DNA of 64,000 bases from Azolla caroliniana. Taxonomy: Eukaryota > Polypodiophyta. A program made the translations under genes and the position numbers. Under the pieces are notes generated by a model that ran no database searches, was not told the origin of the DNA, and saw nothing but the letters and a program-made list of their open reading frames with translations. Shown here one piece after another: positions 12,626 to 23,560 of this stretch (positions within the stretch are counted from its first letter, which is position 1; each line of letters opens with the position of its first letter). The stretch is taken from NCBI GenBank assembly GCA_043228905.1, contig JBHGNT010000001.1, positions 9,920,001-9,984,000 on the forward strand, given 5' to 3'.

Positions 12626-12759
12626 AACCAATCATCTACTTAATCCTTTCTCTATCTTATTAGTAAATTCTAATTTCACACAGCTCCTAGTTCCTAAAAG
12701 ACTTTCAATTGACTTTAGCAACGTTCCTAGAACCTTCCTCGTGTATGTCTAAAAAAAGG

Positions 12760-13025
12760 ACTTAATCACATTCTCTGTCTTAATCACGTTCTTATAATCC
12801 CATTCTCTATCTTAATTAGGTTCAATTAATTACATTCTCTAGCTTAATCAGATTCTTATAATCATCGTCTCTATCTTAATCATAATCTCTGTCTTAATCA
12901 AATTCACTTAATCACATTCTCTAGCTTAATTAGGTTCAATTAATCAAATTCTTATAATTGTCGTCTCTATCTTAATCAAATTTACTTTATCACATTCTCT
13001 AGCTTAAATTACCTCTGATTAATCA
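12760..13025 (+). repeat. Degenerate tandem array just upstream of the transposase
   Basis: At least five diverged copies of a unit built from cacattctctagcttaat and caggttcaattaatcaca, or the variant ttcttataatcrtcgtctct. The array ends about 25 bp before the transposase ATG. Confidence 0.7.
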
Positions 13026-13049
13026 CTACAAGAAAACCAAGTTGTCGAG

Positions 13050-15974
13050 ATGAATCAAAATGAAATAGATTTCATCACGTCCTTGTATGATTCTGAGGAT
13101 GGTTATGCATCACCATACTCCGCAACCATCGATGAAGACTTGGATTCGTCTACATCCGAAGACTATGAGTCGGCTTCATCTGAAGAAGAGGCGGAGGAGG
13201 TTGATCCCTTCATGTATTGTTTGGCGAGGTATTTTGCGTTCACTAGAGGTATGTACGATTTAATGCTTAAAGATTTATTGGGTCAAGTTAAGGTAACATT
13301 TGAAATATTAAGCACACTCGCAAGGGGTGCACCTCTTAATTTACATGCATGGAGGCGCATGAAGAGTCGTCTCACGCTTAGAAATGAGAATGCAATACAC
13401 CTTAAGGCATCGCCTCATCTTCAGATTACGCACGTAGAGAAATGGAGGGAGATAGTATTGGCGTCACATTGTGGCGCATCGCACCGTTCTTTGACAAGTA
13501 CTCTGTCAGAGTTAAAGAGACTTTGGTCCAATGACCTTCGTGACCATGGGATCCCTAGTGCGTATGTGAAAGCAGTGATTGACCAATGTGGTTGTCAAGT
13601 TGTGTCGAGGTTAACTCCATCTGACATGGAGGGGACAAGTGTCGTGAAATATAAAAAGTCTAGACCCATAGAAGTGATCAAGATAGAGGCACATAGGGTT
13701 GATGATACGCTCATAGATGTTCAATTGAGGTATCACACACGCTTCCGTACAGGGATCACAAGGGGTGCACATGTGACTAGGTATAATTGTCACCGATGCG
13801 GTGTGGCCAACAAGCAATATCCATGCACTCGACGTAGAAAGCATTCATCTCGATGTGGGTGTACTTTTCATGTGAACGCTCGAATGAATGGCGGGGTTGA
13901 CCATGGGACAGTGACCGTTTCAATATATGGACCTCATACGGGTCATGTACCAGGAAGTAGACCAGATGCGTACTATTTGCCAGTGGCCCCAAATGTTATA
14001 AGTTGTTGTAGAGATGACCTTTTTGATGTTGGTTGCGCACGACATGTGGCACAAATGAGCATGCGTAAGGAAGCATATCATAAGTCCAAGGCTAGTCCAT
14101 TAGACCTTGTGAGTTATAGGTTCTTTATGATACCAAAGGAGGTCAATAACATGGCCAACAAGTTAAAAATTGGGAGTGCCATGTCAGGGGTTGATTGGTC
14201 TTTGATGATGCAAGATGCCTATGCCCTCCGAGATCTTGGGAAGGTGGCTCATGTCCAACCCTACTTGCCTGGTGAATATGGATCTCCCGCAAGGCAACCG
14301 TTCATCTTGGTGCTCCAAGATGAATGGATGTTAGAGATGTGTGAGCGATTGTCAATAAACAACTCTTGGGCAATCGACTCCACGTTTAAAACAAACCAAT
14401 TTGGCTTGCCATTATATGCAGCTGTGGCCCCAAATGCCATGGGAGTTGGTATCCCATTATGGTACATGATATGTAGTTCTGATAAGGGGTCTAACCATGA
14501 GCAAGTAGCTTTAGAAACTTGCTTGAGAGTCATATTTGCACGGATGCCCAATGTGATGCCAAATGCCATAGTCATCGATAAAAGTTGGACATCATATAAT
14601 GCCATAAGTAATGTGATTGCAACAAACCGATTATCTTGGATAGTTACAAATGGGCAAAGGTCGCAAACACATTGTCGACTTTTGTTGTGTCACTTCCACG
14701 CAAAAAAAGCATGGTTGGACAATTTCTTGCCAAAGGTAAGTGCAACTGAGAGAAACCATCTTTATAATCGGATGTGCCAACTCATGCAATGCATTACGGA
14801 ATCCACATTCAATGCCCAATGTGAGGAGTTAAAGGTAGAATATGCAAACAAGCCAGGTGTTTGGCAATATATAGAAGGAGGATGGTGTGGCTTGACATGT
14901 GTGTGGAGGAAACTGTGGCCCAAATTTGGTAGAATGTTCAACTACGGACATGTTGACACTACCAATCTCGTGGAGAGACATTGGCAATTTATCAAATATA
15001 CTGCCTTAAGAGGGAGGATAAACCGATCAATTACCAATCTTGTGCATGTTTTAATCAGGGACAGTCAAACTGGCACTTGCATCGGGGGTACTGTTATTGA
15101 ATGGTACAAGCAACGACAAGAAATATGTGAGAGTGGTAGATTTGCACCACGTGCAAATTGTAGGGATCAAACAACATGACTTAAAGAGGCCGAAAGGCTA
15201 TTAGAGAGGTATGAAACTAATGATGCGACAATGCATATTGTGGACGAGCCCCGATATTGGTTTAAAATATTGAGCTTGACAAAACCGAATGTATGGTATA
15301 ATGTATCGCTCCAATGTTCATATTGTGATTGCCAAGACCCTACGAGTAAATGTAAGCATATACTCGGCATCAGGATGATTATTGAGAGGCACATGCCACA
15401 TCTATTTGGGTCATTGCCTTTTATAGATCATGCAACCCATATGCGCAATGACCATTTCACAGAGACGGAAATGGAGACAGAATTAGAACCAGTCGAGGAA
15501 ACAAACCCTATAACATCACAAATGGAGGAATGGGAGTCGAAAATACAAACGGTTGAGGGGGCTATTCAATGTCTTAGGCAAGGGTTATGATCCCTCGACC
15601 GTGCAACAATTTTGGCATGTATGGAGTCCATTGAAGAAATAGGTCAGACGCTGGTGTATCACCTAGGTGCACCGAAACCAACCAATGAAGAAGACCGTGG
15701 ATCCATAGGGCGTAAGCAAGCAATTGGTGCAAAAAGGGGAGCATCAATCAACATTTCACAAGATCTTATTGGTAGCTCCCCAAACACTTGCAAGGCACAC
15801 ACAGGAAAAATGCAAAGAGGCGCAAGTCGAGCTAGGAGGCAGTTGCCAATATGTGCAACAGAGAAGATGCGATGCTTGCATTGCGATGCCTTGACCTTTA
15901 GATCAAGGGACTCAAATGTTGATTGTTGCAAGAATTGTGGTCGCATCTTGCCATCATCTCTGGATGAGCCATAA
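13050..15974 (+). pseudogene. MULE transposase, interrupted by two in-frame TGA codons
   Basis: Mutator-type DDE transposase, which cuts and inserts the element. One frame runs 975 codons from ATG 13050 to TAA 15974, broken by TGA at 15177-15179 and 15588-15590. The open first part is 709 codons. Order: acidic Ser/Glu-rich N-terminus (about 1-55); a Cys/His segment from residue 247 (CHRCG..C..RCGCTFH..GPHTGH), like the FAR1/WRKY-GCM1 type; a catalytic domain with likely acids D443 (AIDSTFK), D510 (VIDKSW) and E642 (NLVERHW), with CHFH between the last two; a SWIM zinc finger (CDC..C-K-H, about 15330-15360) after the first TGA; and a C-terminal CxxC..CxxC ribbon (about 15885-15945) after the second. 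Both TGAs could be CGA Arg codons changed by deamination. Coding similarity continues through both, so I read one broken gene, not three. Confidence 0.9.
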
Positions 15975-16348
15975 ACATAGCTTGGGTGGTTTTGCGGACC
16001 GATGCATTTGGGTTTACAATGTTTCAAGTGGATTTATGTTGATTTATGAGTGCATTTGGGAGTATGTCATATGTTGATTTATGTTTTAAGTTTCCTTATT
16101 CAAGTATGTCATCCTTTGATTTGGGTTTACGGTGTTTAAAGTGGATTTACGTTCTTTGTTTTAAGTTTTAAGTTTTTTAACTTTTAACTTTTATGTTTTA
16201 ATATGATTATTTGTTTTAACATAAGTATGGTAAAGATCGTCTATTTTGAATAATTTAAGGTTGGATTTTGTGATTGTTTGATATGTTATTGTAAGTTTTA
16301 AGGGTAATGAACAAGCTTATTTGAAGATTTTGGTCGAAATGATACATT
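15975..16348 (+). other. MULE 3' non-coding region
   Basis: AT-rich, with repeated ttatgttttaagttt and gtggattta.gtt segments. It contains no gene and probably holds the transposase 3' UTR. Confidence 0.5.
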
Positions 16349-16530
16349 TGGTTGGGCGACCTGCAACGGTTGGGCGACCAATCGGTTGGGCAACCTGCAA
16401 ATGTCAGGGTTGGGTGACCTAAAATGGTTGGGCGACTTGCAACAGTCAGAGTTGGGCGACCAACGACTCAAAGTTGGGCGACCTCTGACAGGGTTGGGCG
16501 ACCATCGACTCAGAGTTGGGTGACCTCTGA
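16349..16530 (-). repeat. Right subterminal array of GTTGGGCGACC motifs
   Basis: About nine copies of gttggg(c/t)(g/a)ac(c/t), spaced roughly 13-30 bp, run up to and into the right TIR. They are the reverse complement of the ggtcgcccaac motif in the left array, so both element ends present the motif in the same orientation relative to the terminus. Confidence 0.8.
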
Positions 16531-16672
16531 CAACTTTTTTTTTCGCGCGTTCTTCCTTATCGAAATCTGACGGTGCAGATCGCACGCGCCTTCCTCTAAG
16601 CGACCTACACCGTCTGTGGCCGCGATTCCCTCACCAGCCCTCTTTATGATTTGATGCAGAATAGACACGAGC
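16515..16672 (-). repeat. Right terminal inverted repeat of the MULE
   Basis: Reverse complement of the left TIR. The best conserved core covers the aaatcataaagagggctggt block and the following 40 bases. Confidence 0.9.
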
Positions 16673-16681
16673 CCGACATTG
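16673..16681. repeat. Right 9-bp target site duplication of the MULE
   Basis: CCGACATTG, identical to 10025-10033. Confidence 0.9.
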
Positions 16682-16865
16682 GGTCTCTAGATTGTGTAAG
16701 GGATGACTGATTGTGAGTCCCAAGTGCAAGTTTTGGAATGAGGATATGGTGGCTCTGAGATATGTGTAATTCATTTGATGTTAAGAAGGCATAATTTCTG
16801 GGGACCAGGAGGCTCTCTCTGTCTGTCTGCATACACGAGGGTCAATTTTGGAAATTCTCTCAGCC

Positions 16866-16872
16866 TATATAA
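16866..16872 (+). promoter_or_regulatory. Probable TATA box of the PAH gene
   Basis: TATATAA, about 185 bp beyond the MULE target duplication. The leader that follows has a run of cat/cac triplets (about 16915-16950) and a consensus donor CAA|GTAAGT at 16967, with a possible acceptor ending near 17040. Short upstream ATGs occur in the leader. Confidence 0.45.
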
Positions 16873-17144
16873 TTACATATAATAACTCAAAGTATTTCTT
16901 CTCATCAGAATTCATCGTCATCACCATCACCATCACCAGTCATCATCGCCAAGGTCTGCCTTCCAAGTAAGTCCTGTTCTTCTCTGCAAATTTTTCCTAC
17001 TTATGCTGCTCTGCCATCATAAAATGGCGGCTCTGTAACAGTCACCATGGAATGAATTGATGCCCCAGAAAAGAGATATTGAGACTAAGAAATAGGACTC
17101 AGAAGTAGGTAGATGCATGTGGCTGGATTGATGTGGTGCCAACT

Positions 17145-20100
17145 ATGTTTCCGATTGGAAAACTTGGCAATTACGTGTCACAGAGCGTCTCTGCAGTAGT
17201 AAGGCCATTTCAAGGCGCTGTCGACATAGTGGTGGTGCAGCAAGATGATGACTCTTTCAGGAGCTCTCCCTGGTACGTCAGATGGTACGACCCCCAAGGC
17301 AGTAGGAGGGAGAAGGGTGTTGACATCTGGGTCAATGATGTCAAAGCCAGCTTTTCTATGGTCCTCAACAGCAAAGGAGAAGCTTTGTTTGAAAATGAAG
17401 AGGATGCTTCTCCTGGGGCTTTGACAAGCACTGCAGCTAATTCACCTGTAGAAGATACAAATGGGGTACAGAGATCGATGGAAACACTGGCGTTAGGAGA
17501 AGCTTCTCTACCCCAAGATAATGGAGAAATTTTGACATTACCTCAAGGATCTCTTCTCCAAGACACCCAACGAATGCCCATCCTACAGGGAGAATCTTTA
17601 CTTCAGCAGAATGATTCGGGCATCAGAAGAACACGAGCCATTGATACTGAACTATTTCCAGCAGAAAAGTCGGCGAAGTTATTGGAGACATCAGTCACCT
17701 TCTCTAATGTCAACCATAAGGAGAGTGCAAGTGAATCACGTGTTTCCATGCTTATATCATCTCATCAAGAATCATACCTGTCTGGGGTGATGGAACAAGA
17801 CGCCCAAATGGAAGAAATAACAGAGAGCTGTTCTGAATCTGTTTGCGGAGTTTTGATTGAGGATGGAAAAGCAGATGAACTCATAGAGGCACCACCCTAT
17901 GTCCGTCTATTAGAGGAGGCTGTAGAAATTGTTGATAACCGGTCAAATTTTGCAGTGACAAACGAGATGGATGTTAAAATGGTGCAAGAAGCTCAACTTG
18001 TTTCAAATATTCAGCCATCTGATACTGTGGAAGGTGATACGATGTTGCACACAATAATTACAGAAGATTGGTTTGCATTGCAGGAGATCCCAACTGTAGA
18101 TATGGACAGAGATTTCCTTGCAGTGTCAGATACAACCATCACAAATGAACACCTTTGGAATGAATACAAGATTGTAAATGCTGAAGATGAAAATGACAGA
18201 TCAATGCTTGATGCTGATCAGGTTGGTCGCTATGTTTCAATTTCTGATGGTTTGTTAGATGGTAACATTGCCTCTGAAAGTAATAAATGCTTAGTGGAGC
18301 ACACTAAAGACTCATGCACAGTAAGCATATGTTCAGAGAAAGATGCCATTTTTAAGGTGGAGGAGGTGGTTTCAATGCAAGGAAGCAGAGATATTTCAGT
18401 TCCAGTGGTCGCTGTACCTCCTCCCTCTAGATGGTGGCCTCTATCATTTAAGAAATCAGCAGCCACTAAGACATCTAGTCTTAAATCAGGCATCTACAAA
18501 AACGAAACTTCAATAGTCAGTCAAGTAACTGTTGGAAATCCTTTGAGTAAGGAAACCTTAAAGAAGGATGTCCACCAAAAGTTGTCTCCAAAGCGGAAAG
18601 TGCTATCGTATTTACCAACCTCAGACCAGATCTCATCTCTAAAACTAAAGGAGGGTCCAAATAAGGTTACTTTCACCTTCCCTAGTGCTCGTAGAAAAGC
18701 ACAGGTATCTGTCTCTTGTTTTGTTTATTATCTGCGGTTTTTACTTATGGTACATTGTCCTCTGATTGGATACTCTTGTGCTAAATTAGGTTGACGCAAG
18801 TATTTATTTATGGAAATGGAATACAAGAATTGTGGTCTCTGATGTTGATGGGACAATTACCAAGTAAGTATATATATTCATTCAAAGCTGTCGTGCATTG
18901 GTGATATGTCCACAAGTGCCAATAAACTCCCAAACATATATACTTAATGAAACCCGATGAACCCTTATATGAAATCCAGTGTTTGCCAAATTAAGAAACG
19001 TTTATTGATCTGATAAAAAACACCTATGCAGTTGAATATTAAATTATGCTGGAATAATAGAAAGCCATACGTTAGTTTGTGTATGATGAATGACAACCTA
19101 GTAGAAAACTTTCCCTTAAAACATCTATAAATGGTCACATTGAGTGGAGTAAAAAATATCTCAAAGTGAAGAAAACAAATGGGAAGAGATGAGTGGAGAA
19201 AGTAGTTAAGGAACAAATAAATGTTCCTGATTTTTTCCTTCTGGCCATAACCATCCTGTCCTTGCTGTTGCTGGACATTGTGCCATCTCAGAAGGTGATA
19301 CCATGCATTCCCACATCCATGGATACAACTTTTATGGTGGAGCTGCACGATTGGTTTTCTCCTGTGTTTCCTTTGACTTTGATCTGAAGGGTAATGCCAG
19401 CATAGGCGTCTGTGACACTATTTCTCTGTAAAATGTGAAGTGTCACTGTAGATTGGTAGAAAGCAATTGATCAAATCGTTGTCAAATGTGGAATCAGAAG
19501 TACAAAAGAACACGACTTCAAGTGAGATAACGTCGTTTTTGAGGGTTCTGGAGGAGCCCAGAATCTCTACACATTGGAAGCCAGAGTTACATTGTATATT
19601 TTTTCATCAGTTGTTTAAAGTTGTCAGTTATATCTCAGGTAGGAAGCATCTCGTATTATTTGAATCACAAAGTTCATAGGTTGTGTTTGTAATGGACAGA
19701 TCTGATGTTTTGGGCCAAGTTATGCCCTTTGTTGGGAAGGATTGGAGTCATTCTGGAGTTACACGCCTTTTCTCTGCTATCAAGGTAGGCATTTATGCTT
19801 CTGACATTGTACAGGAGTATTTACTACTCACTAACAAATATTTTGTTGGGATTTAGATCCTGTCCTGTGAAGCTCATCGATGTTAGGGATAATGTGTAGG
19901 AGCTAGGCTGTGTTTTGACTAGTGATTTCTCCACAGATTGTGTTAATTAATAAACACATTTACAAATATAAAAAGATTTCATTCATGTTTTTATGAGGAA
20001 TATATAACTACAGAGCCTTGATTTGTGCTGTCGAGACTATTCGAATGAAGATGCTTTGCATGTTATTGACAAAGATTTTCTGGCACCTGTAATCATATTT

Positions 20101-21565
20101 TCAGTCTTTGTTTGGCTATGTCAGGAAAATGGATATGAATTACTGTTCTTAAGTGCTCGTGCTATTTCACAATCCTATCTTACGCGACACTTCCTCGGAA
20201 ATTTAAGACAAGTATGACTACCATGATTTGTAAAAGTGATGGAGAATGTCAAATCATGAATATAATACAATCTTTCCTGTTTTTGAAGGATGGAGCAACA
20301 CTTCCTGAGGGTCCGGTTTTCATTTCTCCTGATGGATTGCTTCCTTCACTCTATCGGGAAGGTGATATATTAATGGATATTTATTAACATTTTCTGGGAG
20401 TACTCTTTCCCGAACAATATATAAACCAAAAGAGTTATCATGTGTAACTAGAGAGCTTGTAAATTCACTGCATTAAAAATTCATGGCAATCCATGGGATA
20501 TTCTACAAGCTAGCAAGTTCAATTTTGTGGTTTTGCAAATAAACATGGTTAAATTATGAGTTGCTAAGAAGTCTTGTATGACAATAACTGAAATTAATGC
20601 TAGATGTTTCTTTGTAATTCTATATGAAATGTAAGTACCAAAGGTGACTTATAGCTAGGTAATGTCAAAGGACATGAAATTAATGTCCAGCTGAGTTGAT
20701 AACGCGACTGTTCTCTCTCTCAGACACAGATCTTGCTTTGAGAGAACCTTGCAAATTTACACATCTAACTAATTTTTCTTAGAAAAGTTTATGAACTGCT
20801 GAATAATATGCTTTCTTTGTGCAGTTATAAGGAGAACTCCTCATGAGTTCAAGATATCCTGTTTAGAGGTAGTACTTGTTTAGTTTATCCCTTGAACTTT
20901 ATTTCATACATGCGAGTTTTAAAACATTGGATCATTGTACCAGGAAGTTAAAAACCTTTTCCCAAGGCATGTGAACCCCTTTTATGCTGGATTTGGAAAT
21001 CGCATTACGGATGAGATAAGCTACCGTAGAGTAGGTATTCCAAGGGGGAAGATCTTTATGATAAATCCAAAGGTATATCACCTTAATACCAGTGATCTTA
21101 CTATTTGCCCATATTTTACAATTCTTGCCGTTATAGATTTGTTCTTATTACTGATACAGGGCGAGGTCATGGTTAATAATCATGTTCATGTTAAAACATA
21201 CACAAGCATTCATGCATTGGTTGATGGATTCTTCCCACCTGTCTGCTCATCTGAACAGGTGACTATGGAATTTCTTTACAAACTTTGGTTCTGAAAGTGT
21301 GATGTTTGTTGATGCTAGATACCTATATCTATAGATAGATAGATATTAGAAATTGTCGTTTTCTAACACGTTTTTACTGCAGGAGGATTTCAATTCATGG
21401 AACTTTTGGAAGCTTCCCATTCCGCACTTGATAGATGAGATCAATGAGAAAAGGTAATTGTTTTGTTCCAATGTTAACCTTGCATTCTTTACAATGGCAT
21501 CCTCTTGAGTATGATAATTCTTTGGCAGTTCTAAAAAGAGAAAAGACCACAATTCAAAGAAATGA
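17145..21565 (+). CDS. PAH: Phosphatidate phosphatase, lipin family (PAH)
   Basis: Mg2+-dependent phosphatidate phosphatase that dephosphorylates phosphatidate to diacylglycerol. In plants PAH1/PAH2 control ER phospholipid synthesis and galactolipid remodelling. Ten coding exons join in frame: 17145-18704, 18790-18863, 19700-19784, 20125-20211, 20289-20361, 20825-20868, 20944-21072, 21160-21258, 21383-21453 and 21529-21565, giving 752 residues (Arabidopsis about 900). The N-LIP domain is at about 1-100 ([21 protein letters not shown]). A long acidic, poorly conserved middle follows. The C-LIP HAD catalytic domain starts near 521, with DVDGT at 538-542, LSARA near 582-586, ISPDG, and [15 protein letters not shown]. 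The ATG at 17145 is chosen because [13 protein letters not shown] matches the amphipathic lipin N-terminus; a frame extended to a GTG at 17133 is not credible. The last small exon gives a basic tail (KKRK). If that intron is retained, translation stops at TAA 21455-21457 instead. Confidence 0.93.
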
Positions 21566-22390
21566 TTGGTTTTGAGGTAAACATTTCATCTTTGTGTAAT
21601 ATACACATTCATCCCCCTTGGAAGAGTTGGATGCAACATTCTTTTGGAAATTATACGTCTACTTCATGGTGCTTTGAATCCAGAGGAATTGGGCTCTATG
21701 AGTAGACGTTACAGTACATTCGCGGATACATTTGTTAATACATAATTTGAGTGTGCAGGAGAGCCATAATATTTGATTCTGTGAAATTATGAGGTCATTT
21801 GTAAGGGCATCCCTCTGATGAGTGCTAATTTCCACCATGTAAAAAGTGGTTTCTGATTCTATGACTATCCATCTTTATATTTCTCTATGTTTAGAGGGGT
21901 AGAAGATTGCAGTTGTGATTGTTATCTATAATTCTAAGCTTGTCACATGAATTGGTTATATAAACCTCCCCTTTGTAAATAGAGATTTTCTGCCATCCCA
22001 TCATGACACAAACTGCAACATTGTGATTGATTATTCATTTATTGCTACTGATAATCATAAGTGATTTGCTTTAATTGGTTATATACGCATGTCCTTTGCA
22101 AATGGAAACTGGATGACATCCTAGCATCGATGCGAACCAGGCTATTATGTTTGATGATGTGAGTCGCTCATCTTTGTGAAGTTATTACATAAGAACATTT
22201 CCAATTATGATACTCAAATCAATAATTTATTCACACGCACTTACATGTACACACATCAAATTGTTTTGTCAAACAAATTGGCTCTACAATATACATTTGT
22301 AAACCTTAGTAAATTGAAAGGAAACAAATTGAGTGGTGATCCTTGAATCAATGGAGGCGTCGAGAGGTGCATCAGTCATCTATCACTTGA
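21566..22390. other. PAH 3' flank / intergenic
   Basis: AT-rich. Two diverged copies of an attggttatata(t/a)a..ccc(t)tttg(t/c)aaat segment lie near 21953 and 22075. No gene was recognised. Confidence 0.45.
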
Positions 22391-22399
22391 TAATCATTG

Positions 22400-23560
22400 T
22401 GTAACTTGTCAAAACATCTCCAAATGTAGTTTGTGTGAGGGTTTTGCAAGTTGGAATGGTTTCACATGAAACTGTGGATTGCTTGATGATTTCAAAAACA
22501 CAGAAGGTGACATCAGTGAAATGGGATATTCAATGTTCATTAGTAGGTTGTAATGTTTAACTTTATTACTTTGGTTCATCACAATCGAAATTTTATTCAA
22601 TCTTGGACCTTTTAACAAGCTAAAATGTACTGTCGAACGTTTTTGACATTGTAAAATCATTGCCCAATGCATCTTTGTCGGTTGTAGAGTAGTTTCCTTT
22701 GGGTGAATTAAGTTGTCAAATGGTGAGTGTTATTGGAAAGTACATCTTTTCCACTTTGGATCATGCGAAAATTCTATGTTGCAAAAGTGGATGCATTTAT
22801 ATAGATTTTGAACTATTTGTCCCAATCTAGTGATCAAATGACTAGTTTTCTAGAGAGCATTTCTTTGACAAGTTCAAATGACTACGCAATCATTTGTTCA
22901 CTTGAAGTCCATAAGTAGTCCACATAGTGGTCTCACCTTCTCCACAAACATCTTAATGAATGTAACCCGTGAACCTTGTAAATATTTCTTCTTTGCTAGA
23001 TGAGGCACGTCTATAATTAGTTTGACTTTAGCCTTGTTGGTAGAGATGGCATCCTTGGACACAAAGTATCCAATTGTCAACACATGCTTGTCAACACATG
23101 CATTTGAGTAGACTCAAGGACCATTGGTATGTATAAACTCTTCCAAAAAGAAACTCTATGGAGGGTGATATTTTCATCCCACGGCAAGTTACAACATAGG
23201 TTCTCTACATAAGAGTAGTCTCCTTTCCTAAATTTGGACTCAAATATATGATAAACACCCCTCTAATAAGTATTGAAAGCACTCCAAATGAGATTTCCTA
23301 TCAAGTAAATGTACCAAGTTCAACGACAAAGGTTGTTTTTATATTGATTTGTTGGTGCAACCACTATTTGATTGTACCTAGAAAATTCATCAATAAAATT
23401 GTAAGGTTCTTTTCTTGCTATCTATTCTAAAATATGTGTTATATAGGGAATTGTGTACTTATTGTGAATCATGGCTTTGTTTTCCTTTCTAACGTTGACA
23501 AATATTCATATTTTGCCATTTTCTTGAGTATTACCATTATAGAAGATGCCAAGTTGTTCT
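22400..23560 (-). pseudogene. Decayed Ty3/gypsy retrotransposon fragment (RT to RNase H)
   Basis: Read on the - strand from about 23440 downward, frames broken by many stops and shifts still give reverse-transcriptase landmarks in order: FIDEFSRYNQI (about 23360-23400), then GYFVSKDAISTNKAKVKLI and FVEKVRPLCGLL (23083-22900), then an RNase H stretch equivalent to NYSTTxKxALG (about 22660-22700). No LTRs were found. The order and spacing fit one old insertion. It is clearly older than the nested gypsy element at 41.7 kb, to which it is only distantly similar. Confidence 0.7.

Larger units (their letters stand above)
10034..16672 (+). mobile_element. Mutator-like DNA transposon (MULE), 6,639 bp, complete ends
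   Basis: The ends are long inverted repeats of about 158 bp (10034-10191 and 16515-16672), sharing for example gtgtctatt, aaatcataaagagggctggt and gagggaatcgcggccacaga with a few substitutions. A perfect 9-bp direct repeat CCGACATTG flanks them at 10025-10033 and 16673-16681, the size typical of Mutator target duplications. Inside are subterminal repeat arrays, a TATA-like promoter, a predicted small spliced gene and a transposase reading frame, all on the + strand. The last few terminal bases of the two TIRs differ (cgat versus gctc after reverse complement), so the exact outermost base rests on the target duplication. Two in-frame TGA codons suggest the copy is no longer autonomous. Confidence 0.93.

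Noticed and set aside
15177-15590. TGA read as selenocysteine or a recoding signal
   Set aside because: No selenocysteine machinery is known in land plants, no SECIS-like structure is apparent, and deamination of CGA is a simpler explanation.
15231-15974. Two independent small genes (SWIM-finger and zinc-ribbon proteins) after the transposase
   Set aside because: They are in the same frame as the transposase, separated from it only by single TGA codons, and carry domains expected at the C-terminus of such transposases.
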